In this document: piece by piece, positions 8,861-16,454 of the stretch
Layout of the letters: each line of letters starts with the position of its first letter
Position numbering within the stretch: the stretch's first letter is position 1
Source: Bog-950 sp044225825
GTDB lineage: Bacteria; Bacteroidota; Bacteroidia; Chitinophagales; LD1
NCBI GenBank assembly: GCA_044225825.1
Contig: JBGAIB010000001.1
Location: 62,001 to 126,000, forward strand
DNA: 64,000 nt
Reading direction: 5' to 3'
Made by a program: the position numbers and the translations under genes
The notes under the pieces: model-generated
The model's input: only the letters and a program-made list of their open reading frames with translations
Database searches by the model: none
Told to the model about the DNA's origin: nothing

Positions 8861-8913
8861 ATACCCGCACCGGGCTACGCTTAAAAAAATATGTGCCCGG
8901 GCTGTTTAGAGTA

Positions 8914-8943
8914 TTGAGATTCTCAAATATTTCCCTATTTTTG
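8914..8943 (+). promoter_or_regulatory. Bacteroidota-type promoter of rplS
   Basis: TTG at 8914-8916, 19-bp spacer, TATTTTTG at 8936-8943 (perfect TAnnTTTG). The rplS ATG follows 39 nt later. The same TTG-N19-TAnnTTTG geometry is seen at rpsP and at the imelysin operon. Confidence 0.82.
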
Positions 8944-8982
8944 CCCACCTTTTAAGAAAAGTCCAACAAATAATAGAGCGTC

Positions 8983-9357
8983 ATGAATCCTAAAATCAAA
9001 CTAGTAGAAGAAACCTTCGGCACTGCCAGCAAGCACCCGGCTTTCAATCCCGGCGATAACGTAACTGTATCGTATAAAATTACAGAAGGTAACAAGGAGC
9101 GTATCCAGGAATTCCGTGGCGACGTTATCCAGGTTCGTGGCGCAGGTGCAGGTAAAATGTTTACCGTGCGTAAAATATCGAACGGTGTTGGTGTAGAGCG
9201 TATCTTCCCTCTTAACTCGCCTTTTGTAGACGAGATCGTTGTAAACAAGGTAGGTCGCGTTCGTCGCGCCAAGTTGTTCTACCAGCGTAACCGTAAAGGT
9301 AAAGCCTCTCGTATTCAGGAGAAGCGTATGGCCGAAACTTCAGCCGCTGCCGAATAA
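8983..9357 (+). CDS. rplS: 50S ribosomal protein L19 (bL19)
   Basis: 124 residues. Core L19 motifs are PGDNVTVSYKI, ERIQEFRGDVI, FTVRKISNGVGVERIFPL and VGRVRRAKLFYQR. The C-terminal ~12 residues are an Ala/Glu extension. It sits at the 30S-50S interface. It has its own consensus promoter and a strong terminator, so it is a monocistronic unit here even though it belongs to the classical rpsP-rimM-trmD-rplS group. Confidence 0.98.
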   Translation: MNPKIKLVEETFGTASKHPAFNPGDNVTVSYKITEGNKERIQEFRGDVIQVRGAGAGKMFTVRKISNGVGVERIFPLNSPFVDEIVVNKVGRVRRAKLFYQRNRKGKASRIQEKRMAETSAAAE

Positions 9358-9378
9358 GCAGGGTTCTCAAAAAATAGT

Positions 9379-9412
9379 AAAATGCCGCCCCTTAAAGGCG
9401 GCATTTTCTTTT
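9379..9412 (+). terminator. rplS terminator
   Basis: AAAATGCCGCC (9379-9389), 7-nt loop, GGCGGCATTTT (9397-9407), followed by CTTTTA. An 11-bp perfect stem with a T-rich tail, 20 bp after the rplS stop. Confidence 0.9.
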
Positions 9413-9685
9413 ATCCCCTTATCTTTGATAATGCGCACCACCCACTTGCGAACCGCAGTTAGCAAGGCCTGTTTTTTACATTTCTATGACCATCCGGGCT
9501 TTAACAATTTGCGTCTGTAACATATAGCGATGTGTATAATTTAGCGTTTAAATAGTGCATCAGCTTTTTAAATTGCGTATGGTAAAACTGTCCTGTTCAC
9601 CCCGTTAACAGATGTCAGAATTGGCAAAATAAGCCTTCGTGGCATACTTCCGTAAAACAGGTATAATAATTGAATATTCAGGTTT

Positions 9686-12283
9686 ATGGCCTACAAGAAT
9701 TATAAATTCAAATCCTTAAGGGTTTTCAGCAGCGATGAATGGCTTGCCAACCGCAAGCGCGAGTATCGCTCCGTGTTTGACCGTTCCGAAACTACCTATA
9801 TATCTGCCGAATTGGCCTTCTACAATAAACTGTTTGATGAACAGGATTGGGAAGCTACCATTGTGCTCAAGGGCTTTTCGCATGCCGAAGGCACCAAGAA
9901 GGAGTTGTGCGTGCAGGAAGAAAAACGGAAAATCCGTCTCGACGAAAACACGGTATACATTAACAAGGGTTGGGGCATGGCCACACCGGGCGCCTTTTGG
10001 CTGCGTGGCGAATACAGCTGGGAAGCCTACATCGACGGTGAATTGATTGGCACCAAGCGTTTTTATATTGAAGAGGTTGGCCGTGTAACTCCGGAAGTGA
10101 ACCCCTTCTTTGAGGTGGAATCCATCAAGTTTTACACCGGCGATTACAATGCCGTTAACGAAGAGAATAAAACCTACCTGAAAAGGGTAAACGCCAACCA
10201 AACCCAGTATTTGTATGTGGAGTTTAAGTTCCGCAATAAAATTGAAACCGAATGGAACTGCGAGGTGGTATTTAACTGGTATAACGCCAGTGGCATGCTG
10301 AAGGCCCGTATTGAGCGTTTCCGTAAAATAGAAGCCGGTAAAACAGGGGAGACCTTTACCTTTAACGAGGGCTGGGGAAATGATATACCCGGCACCTGGA
10401 AGGATAGTTCGTACCGCCTGGAAGTGGTATTTATGGATACCGTTATTGCCGTATTATACCTTGAAACCGGCGAGGAAGACCTGGAAGGCGAAGTAGATGT
10501 AAATGCTAATAACGCACAGGTAGCCACCGCCAATGTGGCCACTCCTATACGCCCCGATGAATCGCTGGAAGCACAAGTGGCACAATTGGATGAATTGATT
10601 GGTTTGGAAGACCTGAAAAAGGAAATCAAGAACCACATCAGTTACCTGAACTTCCTGAAGCTTCGTCAGGAAAAAGGCTTTAAGGATAGCGACCGTATAG
10701 CCCTGCACAGTGTGTTTATGGGTAACCCGGGTACCGGCAAAACCACTGTAGTTAAAATGCTGGGGCAGATTTATAAGGCAATGGGCCTGCTTAGCAAAGG
10801 GCATGTAAAAGAGGTTGACCGCAGCCAACTGATCGGCGAATACATAGGCCAAACCGCTCCTAAGGTTAAGAAGGCGATTGAGGAAGCCAAAGGTGGAATT
10901 CTGTTTATTGATGAAGCCTATGCACTGGCCCGCGAAGCGGATGACAGTAAAGACTTTGGCAAGGAAGCCATTGAAGTGCTGATTAAGGAAATGAGCGACG
11001 GCAGTAAGGATCTGGCCGTAATGGTGGCCGGATATCCGCACGAAATGCAGGTGTTCCTTGATTCGAACCCCGGCCTTAAATCACGCTTTAATAACTACTT
11101 CCATTTCGACGATTACCTCCCGGAAGAGTTGCAGGAAATTGCCCTGCAGGCTGCTAAATACCGCAACGTAAAACTTACGGAAGATGCGTCGAAGTATCTG
11201 TTCGATCAGTTAACCGAAGCCTACCGTAACCGCGACCGCAGCTTTGGTAATGCACGTTTTGCGTATTCCGTGGTGGACGAAGCCAAGATGAACCTGGGCC
11301 TGCGTTTAATGAACCGCCCTGACCTGCGCGATCTTAACGATGATGCGCTTAGCACCATTGAACTTGAGGACCTGGAACAGGTGTTTGTAAACAAAGGCAA
11401 ACGCCGCGCAAAAATTAAAGTGAACGAAAAAATGCTGCGCGACTCGCTGAACGAACTAAACGAGTTGATAGGTATTACCAACATTAAAAACGAAGTAAAC
11501 GAACTGGTAAAACTGGTGCGCTTTTACGAGGAAATTGGCCGCGATGTAACAAACAAGTTCTCGCTCCACACCGTGTTTTTGGGTAACCCCGGCACCGGTA
11601 AAACTACCGTAGCCCGAATTATTGGTAAAATATACAAAGCGCTGGGATTACTGGAACGCGGCCACATGGTGGAAACCGACAGGCAGGCACTGGTGGCAGG
11701 CTTTATTGGCCAAACGGCTATTAAAACCGACGAGCGCATTAAGGAAGCTAAAGGCGGCGTGCTGTTTATAGACGAGGCTTACGCACTCGGCGAAAACAGC
11801 ATGGGCAACGATTTTGGTAAAGAAGCGATTGAAACCCTGCTGAAACGCATGGAAGATTTACGTGGTGAGTTTGCCGTAATTGTAGCCGGTTATACCGAGC
11901 CTATGCAACGTTTCCTGGAGTCGAACCCCGGTTTACGTTCACGCTTCGACCGTACGTATACCTTCCAGGATTATACAGCCGAGGAGTTGTATCAAATTGC
12001 GCTTTCGTTATTAGCGAAGGAAAACATTAAGCCGGATAAAGAGGCAGAAGATTATATGAAACAGTATATCCAAAGCCTATACGATTACCGGGATAAATAC
12101 TTCGGTAACGGCCGCGAGATCCGCAAGTTTATACTGGAAGCCGTGCAGAACCAAAACCTGCGGTTGGCCTCTATCAGTAAGGAACACCGTACGAAAGAAA
12201 TGCTGGACACCCTTACCCTGGAGGACCTGAAGGAATTCAAGATTCAGGAAGGCAAGCGCAGCAGTTTGGGCTTTAAATACTAA
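9686..12283 (+). CDS. Tandem AAA+ ATPase of CbxX/CfxQ type with duplicated N-terminal beta domain
   Basis: 865 residues. N-terminal region (1-270) holds two related segments, each with a [FI]N[KE]GWG..PG.[FT]W motif and a following beta-hairpin (EAYIDGELIGTKRFYIE; LEVVFMDTVIAVLYLE), about residues 90-135 and 225-265. Linker 270-300. Two AAA modules follow: Walker A GNPGTGKT at 346-353 and 633-640, Walker B GGILFIDE at 403-410 and GGVLFIDE at 690-697, and sensor/Arg-finger-like SNPGLKSRF and SNPGLRSRF. The AAA pair belongs to the CbxX/CfxQ (EccA-like) group, which includes rubisco activases and ESX secretion ATPases. No rubisco or ESX genes are nearby, so the client is unknown. Cytosolic; expressed alone (terminators on both sides). 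Confidence 0.88.
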   Translation: MAYKNYKFKSLRVFSSDEWLANRKREYRSVFDRSETTYISAELAFYNKLFDEQDWEATIVLKGFSHAEGTKKELCVQEEKRKIRLDENTVYINKGWGMATPGAFWLRGEYSWEAYIDGELIGTKRFYIEEVGRVTPEVNPFFEVESIKFYTGDYNAVNEENKTYLKRVNANQTQYLYVEFKFRNKIETEWNCEVVFNWYNASGMLKARIERFRKIEAGKTGETFTFNEGWGNDIPGTWKDSSYRLEVVFMDTVIAVLYLETGEEDLEGEVDVNANNAQVATANVATPIRPDESLEAQVAQLDELIGLEDLKKEIKNHISYLNFLKLRQEKGFKDSDRIALHSVFMGNPGTGKTTVVKMLGQIYKAMGLLSKGHVKEVDRSQLIGEYIGQTAPKVKKAIEEAKGGILFIDEAYALAREADDSKDFGKEAIEVLIKEMSDGSKDLAVMVAGYPHEMQVFLDSNPGLKSRFNNYFHFDDYLPEELQEIALQAAKYRNVKLTEDASKYLFDQLTEAYRNRDRSFGNARFAYSVVDEAKMNLGLRLMNRPDLRDLNDDALSTIELEDLEQVFVNKGKRRAKIKVNEKMLRDSLNELNELIGITNIKNEVNELVKLVRFYEEIGRDVTNKFSLHTVFLGNPGTGKTTVARIIGKIYKALGLLERGHMVETDRQALVAGFIGQTAIKTDERIKEAKGGVLFIDEAYALGENSMGNDFGKEAIETLLKRMEDLRGEFAVIVAGYTEPMQRFLESNPGLRSRFDRTYTFQDYTAEELYQIALSLLAKENIKPDKEAEDYMKQYIQSLYDYRDKYFGNGREIRKFILEAVQNQNLRLASISKEHRTKEMLDTLTLEDLKEFKIQEGKRSSLGFKY

Positions 12284-12310
12284 AAATTAACTTCTTGTTA
12301 GATTAAGCGC

Positions 12311-12346
12311 AAAAGGCGGTATTACACAATAATGCCGCCTTTTGTT
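12311..12346 (+). terminator. Terminator after the AAA+ gene
   Basis: AAAAGGCGGTATT (12311-12323), 7-nt loop, AATGCCGCCTTTT (12331-12343) with one G-U pair, then TGTTC. It separates the ATPase from the MscS gene. Confidence 0.85.
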
Positions 12347-12485
12347 CGTCGTATAAATGTATGTGTTACCGCTTTCGTGCGGTGCATTCTTTTAGCATTG
12401 TTATTCAGCGATGCTCTCCTGCGCTTACGTAGCGCCTTTTGATGGAGGAATACATTTTGTTGAACCAAACCTGCATTGCAATTGT

Positions 12486-13568
12486 ATGTACAATAACAAC
12501 GAGATTAATTTCTGGGCCCGACAATATTGGGGTAACAGCCTGCAGGTGTGGGCAACAGCCTTAATTATATTGGTTGTGGGCATTGCTGTGCTCTATTTAC
12601 TTAAGCGTTTTTTAATTACCCGCCTGCACAAGTGGAGTGCTGCAACCAGCACACAATTTGATGATGCATTGGTTGCCATCGTTAATGGCCCGGCGCTTTA
12701 TCTCCTTTATCTGGCATTGATTAGAATTGCATTGCATACGCTGGCATTAGGCACAAGAGCCACGCGCTTACTACATGTAGCCTTTACCCTGGGCTTTACC
12801 ATTTTAGGGGTTTGGATGCTTACCTCCTTTCTTCGCTCACTGTTATTTAATTATCTCAAGAAAAAGGATGGGACAGCTACGCGGTTCTCGCAGGCGCGTG
12901 GTTTGTTGTTTACAATCAACGCGGTTATCTGGATGCTGGCAATTGTATTTGCCATAGATAATCTGGGGTATAATGTAACGGCTATAATAACCGGCCTGGG
13001 GGTAGGTGGTATTGCTATCGCCTTAGCAGCGCAGGCTGTTTTAGCCGACTTATTCAGCTACTTCGTTATCTTTTTCGACCGGCCATTTGAAGTAGGTGAT
13101 TTTATTGTAACTGCTGACAAAATGGGCACGGTAGAGTCCATTGGCATAAAAACTACACGTCTACGAACACTAAGCGGCGAACAACTGGTTTGTTCCAATA
13201 CTTTTCTAACCAATTCGCAGGTGCATAACTACAAACGTATGGCCACGCGGCGGGTAGTATTTACCCTGAGCATTATTTACGATACGCCGGGAGAACAGGT
13301 AAAAGAAATTCCTGCCATGGTGCGCAGCATTGTAGAATCAACTGCAGATGTAAAATACGATCGTGGTAACTTTATGGAACTGGCAAGTAGCGCTTTGAAA
13401 TTCGAATTTGTATACTACATCCAAAGTGCTGATTACAATGTGTACATGAGTAAACAAGAAGAGATTCTACTGCAGATACTTTCACAATTCCGCAGGGCCG
13501 ATATTCAATTTGCCTTCCCTACACAAACTCTTCATCTGAATACCGAACCCACCGCTAAAACCGCTTAA
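12486..13568 (+). CDS. Small-conductance mechanosensitive channel (MscS family)
   Basis: 360 residues from the ATG at 12486; a longer frame from 12411 adds 25 residues without family character, so the downstream start is preferred. Hydrophobic segments lie at about 20-40, 65-85, 95-120 and 145-165, followed by the pore helix GLGVGGIAIALAAQAVLADLFSYF, the MscS pore-lining Gly/Ala pattern. The cytoplasmic beta domain follows (FEVGDFIVTADKMGTVESIGIKTTRLRTLSGE, quoted in parts: FEVGDFI, GTVESIGIKTTRL). It is an inner-membrane channel that relieves turgor on hypoosmotic shock. The next gene, for trehalose synthesis, starts 2 bp after its stop, so the pair is one osmotic-stress operon. Confidence 0.9.
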   Translation: MYNNNEINFWARQYWGNSLQVWATALIILVVGIAVLYLLKRFLITRLHKWSAATSTQFDDALVAIVNGPALYLLYLALIRIALHTLALGTRATRLLHVAFTLGFTILGVWMLTSFLRSLLFNYLKKKDGTATRFSQARGLLFTINAVIWMLAIVFAIDNLGYNVTAIITGLGVGGIAIALAAQAVLADLFSYFVIFFDRPFEVGDFIVTADKMGTVESIGIKTTRLRTLSGEQLVCSNTFLTNSQVHNYKRMATRRVVFTLSIIYDTPGEQVKEIPAMVRSIVESTADVKYDRGNFMELASSALKFEFVYYIQSADYNVYMSKQEEILLQILSQFRRADIQFAFPTQTLHLNTEPTAKTA

Positions 13569-13570
13569 GC

Positions 13571-15805
13571 ATGCAAAATAAACTATACATAGTAGCCAAC
13601 CGCTTACCAGTAACTATTACACAACACAAAGGAAAAACTGAAATCATTTCGGCTTCGGGTGGATTAGTAAGTGCTATAAGCAGTTATCTGGGATCTACCG
13701 GTAATCAGGCTCAATCATTTGATGCTGTGTATTGGGCAGGAATACCTGGATGCTCACCTAAAGTATGGCAACGCGTAAATAAGAAAGTGCAACAGGATGG
13801 TTACACCTACCTGCCCGTGTTTACAGAACGTCGTTTATACGATCGTTATTACAATGGTTTTTGTAATAGTTTGCTCTGGCCCTTATTTCATTATTTCCCC
13901 TCCTACGCAGAATTCAGGGCATCCGATTTTGAGGCCTATATGGAAGTAAACCGTCAATTCCACACCTGTTTAGTTGACCAACTTGCGGAGGAGGATACTG
14001 TTTGGATACATGATTATCAATTACTGCCGTTAGCCGGCATGTTGCGCCAATCTCATCCAAACCTAACTATAGGATTTTTTCTGCACATCCCCTTTCCACC
14101 ATACGACATCTTTAAAATGTTACCGTGGCCCTGGCAACAAAGTATTTTGGATAGCTTATGCTGTTCAAACCTCTTAGGTTTTCATACCGTTCATTACGCT
14201 AACAATTTTATACAGTGTGCCCAAACCGCTCTTGGTGCTGAAAGCCGGGGCCGGCACTTATCGGTAAACCGAAGATTGATTCGTGTTGGCGTTTTCCCAA
14301 TCAGTATTGATTACCAGAAATTCAACAACAGTTATAGGCAGGAATCGGTTGAAGCCTTACGACAGTCGTACCGGCAACAAATTGGTGACAGAAAAATTAT
14401 TTTTTCGGTAGATAGATTGGACTATACCAAAGGTGTAATGAACCGGTTAAAAGCTTATGAACGTTTTCTGGCTACAAATCCGGAATATGCTGGCAAGGTG
14501 GTTTTTGTGATGGTGATTGTGCCTTCGCGCGACACGATCTCGAAGTATGACGAACGTAAAAAAATGATCAACGAATTTGCCGGTTATCTGAATGGCAAAT
14601 TCGGCGGTTTAAACTGGCAACCGTTGCTTTATAACTATAACAGCATAAGCTTTGATGAACTATGTGCTTTATATACAGCGTGCGACCTTGCACTTATAAC
14701 ACCGTTACGCGATGGAATGAATCTGGTAGCAAAGGAATTTGTTGCCAGCCGGCGAGATAAAAAAGGCGTGCTGATTTTGAGCGAAATGGCAGGTGCTTCG
14801 GAAGAATTAGTGGATGCCTTGTTAATAAACCCAAACGATCAGGAGGAAATTTCTACGGCAATAAAAACCGCTCTCGAAATGCCTGATGAAGAACAGGAAA
14901 TACGCATGGCACACATGCAAAAACGCATCCAGCAATACGATGTACAACATTGGGCCGCCGACTTCATGCTGCGCTTACACGAAGCACATTCAGCACAAGA
15001 AAGCATGCAAATCAGAATAGCCGACGAACAAGTACTAAAGCAGCTAAAAACACGCTACTTAGGTGCTGAAAAACGCTTATTGTTTTTTGATTATGACGGC
15101 ACCCTGGTAAATTTTGCAACCCAACCCGAATTAGCCGTACCATCCTCCGACCTTTTGCAGTTGCTTAATACCCTTGCCCAAAATACGGCCAATACCGTTT
15201 GTATTATCAGTGGGCGGCCCACAAACAGTTTGGAAAGCCTATTTAAGCACCTGCCGGTGAATTTAATTGCCGAGCACGGTGCCGCTATTAAGGCTGCAGG
15301 CGAAGAATGGCAAACCCCGTTAATTACGGATACTTATTGGATGGTCGAATTAAAAGAGGTTATAAACAGATATGTAGACTTATACCCTAACAGTTTTTTA
15401 GAAACCAAACGATTTTCACTTGCCTGGCATTTTCGCAACACCACGCTGGAGGCGGGGTCGAAAGAGTTAAATGAAATTGCCAATCAGTTTAGCGAACATT
15501 TACACACTTTTGATTTGCAACTATTGAAAGGCAATCGAGTACTTGAGATAAGACCGGCAGCCATTTCAAAAGGAACTGCCGTACGCCAGTGGCTGGCCCA
15601 TATTTCTCCCGATTTTGTTCTGGCTATTGGCGATGATGCTACAGACGAGGATATGTTCAGAGTATTAAAAAGCCATCCTCATGGTATTAGTTTGAAGGTT
15701 GGCTATCAGATTTCCTCAGCTGATTATAACCTAAAAGATACAACAACAGTAAAAACGCTCTTACAATCCCTTGCCCACCCCGAACGTCTTAGGACAGGCC
15801 GTTAG
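13571..15805 (+). CDS. otsAB: Fused trehalose-6-phosphate synthase / trehalose-6-phosphate phosphatase
   Basis: 744 residues. Residues 1-470 are a GT20 synthase: VANRLPV, SASGGLVSAI, HDYQLLPLAGMLR, FFLHIPFPP, SVDRLDYTKG and DGMNLVAKEF (UDP-glucose and G6P binding residues). Residues 500-744 are a HAD phosphatase: DYDGTL with nucleophile D507 and D509, SGRP motif, LEIRPAAISKG, and metal-binding IGDDATDEDMF. The protein makes trehalose-6-P from UDP-glucose and glucose-6-P, then dephosphorylates it to trehalose, an osmo- and desiccation protectant. E. coli uses separate otsA and otsB; this fusion is eukaryote-like in layout but common in Bacteroidota. Operonic with MscS. Confidence 0.95.
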   Translation: MQNKLYIVANRLPVTITQHKGKTEIISASGGLVSAISSYLGSTGNQAQSFDAVYWAGIPGCSPKVWQRVNKKVQQDGYTYLPVFTERRLYDRYYNGFCNSLLWPLFHYFPSYAEFRASDFEAYMEVNRQFHTCLVDQLAEEDTVWIHDYQLLPLAGMLRQSHPNLTIGFFLHIPFPPYDIFKMLPWPWQQSILDSLCCSNLLGFHTVHYANNFIQCAQTALGAESRGRHLSVNRRLIRVGVFPISIDYQKFNNSYRQESVEALRQSYRQQIGDRKIIFSVDRLDYTKGVMNRLKAYERFLATNPEYAGKVVFVMVIVPSRDTISKYDERKKMINEFAGYLNGKFGGLNWQPLLYNYNSISFDELCALYTACDLALITPLRDGMNLVAKEFVASRRDKKGVLILSEMAGASEELVDALLINPNDQEEISTAIKTALEMPDEEQEIRMAHMQKRIQQYDVQHWAADFMLRLHEAHSAQESMQIRIADEQVLKQLKTRYLGAEKRLLFFDYDGTLVNFATQPELAVPSSDLLQLLNTLAQNTANTVCIISGRPTNSLESLFKHLPVNLIAEHGAAIKAAGEEWQTPLITDTYWMVELKEVINRYVDLYPNSFLETKRFSLAWHFRNTTLEAGSKELNEIANQFSEHLHTFDLQLLKGNRVLEIRPAAISKGTAVRQWLAHISPDFVLAIGDDATDEDMFRVLKSHPHGISLKVGYQISSADYNLKDTTTVKTLLQSLAHPERLRTGR

Positions 15806-15824
15806 TAAGTTAGCGGCAGGCTCT

Positions 15825-15832
15825 TATTTTTG
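15825..15832 (+). promoter_or_regulatory. -7 element directly upstream of the NUDIX gene
   Basis: TATTTTTG at 15825-15832 is a perfect TAnnTTTG. Only four bases (AAGC) separate it from the ATG at 15837, so the transcript would be leaderless or nearly so. A GTTAG at 15801-15805 sits where the -33 TTG is expected, so the -33 match is poor. Confidence 0.6.
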
Positions 15833-15836
15833 AAGC

Positions 15837-16295
15837 ATGCATACTCTACAGCGTTTTAATGTGCGGGTGTACGGATTGCTCATCAACGACCGGAATGAGC
15901 TATTAGTTACCGACGAGGTTTTTAAAAACGGCAACAGGGCAACAAAGTTCCCCGGGGGTGGTTTAGAACTGGGCGAAGGAACCGTGGACGGCCTGAGGCG
16001 TGAGTTTATGGAAGAGGCAGGCATAGCCGTGGAGGTTACAGGGCACTTTTATACTACTGATTTCTTTGTTCCCTCGTTTTTTGACACCGAAACACAAATC
16101 ATCAGCATTTACTACACGGTTAGCTCAGCAGAATGGAAAAACATAAAGACCTCGAACATAAAATTTGATTTTGTTGAGGTGCCAGGCGAAGAAGCTGAAT
16201 CCTTCCGTTGGGTGCCCTTGGAAAAGCTAGCAGAAGAGGCCACCATCTGGCTACCCATCGACAAGGTGGTAGTAAACAAGCTATTAAATGCCTGA
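15837..16295 (+). CDS. NUDIX hydrolase
   Basis: 152 residues with a full Nudix box (GX5EX7REUXEEXGU) at about 41-63: GGLELGEGTVDGLRREFMEE followed by AG-I. It hydrolyses a nucleoside diphosphate linked to X; the substrate is not predictable. It is 31 bp downstream of otsAB. It might be read through from that operon, but a -7 element lies immediately before its ATG. Length is typical for single-domain NUDIX enzymes. Confidence 0.9.
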   Translation: MHTLQRFNVRVYGLLINDRNELLVTDEVFKNGNRATKFPGGGLELGEGTVDGLRREFMEEAGIAVEVTGHFYTTDFFVPSFFDTETQIISIYYTVSSAEWKNIKTSNIKFDFVEVPGEEAESFRWVPLEKLAEEATIWLPIDKVVVNKLLNA

Positions 16296-16383
16296 AAGCG
16301 CATATTTTAACACTTGATTACCAGTAATTTGCAGCCCTTTTTATAAACACCGGGAAAAACGTGGTTTTGAGAGGGGAAATTCG

Positions 16384-16391
16384 TATTTTTG
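16384..16391 (+). promoter_or_regulatory. -7 element of the rpsA promoter
   Basis: TATTTTTG at 16384-16391, perfect TAnnTTTG. The best upstream TTG (16367-16369) gives only 14 bp spacing, so the -33 part is weak. The element overlaps an in-frame ATG at 16389, which argues that translation starts at 16455. Confidence 0.65.
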
Positions 16392-16454
16392 CCGTCCTTT
16401 TTACCAAACCAAACTCGCGTTCGGGGCGAGAATAAAAAACTACCGGTTTTATTT

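Noticed and set aside
8761..8982. L19 leader (ribosomal protein autoregulatory RNA)
   Set aside because: The consensus promoter at 8914-8943 lies after the hairpins, so the rplS mRNA would not include them, and only 39 nt remain before the ATG.
9408..9685. Small gene or RNA in the 278-bp gap before the AAA+ gene
   Set aside because: Only a 29-codon frame without ribosome site or similarity and no clear stem-loop; I see nothing supportable here.
16389..16454. ATG at 16389 as the start of rpsA
   Set aside because: It overlaps the -7 promoter element at 16384-16391; residues before MSDELVQQQ are not S1-like.
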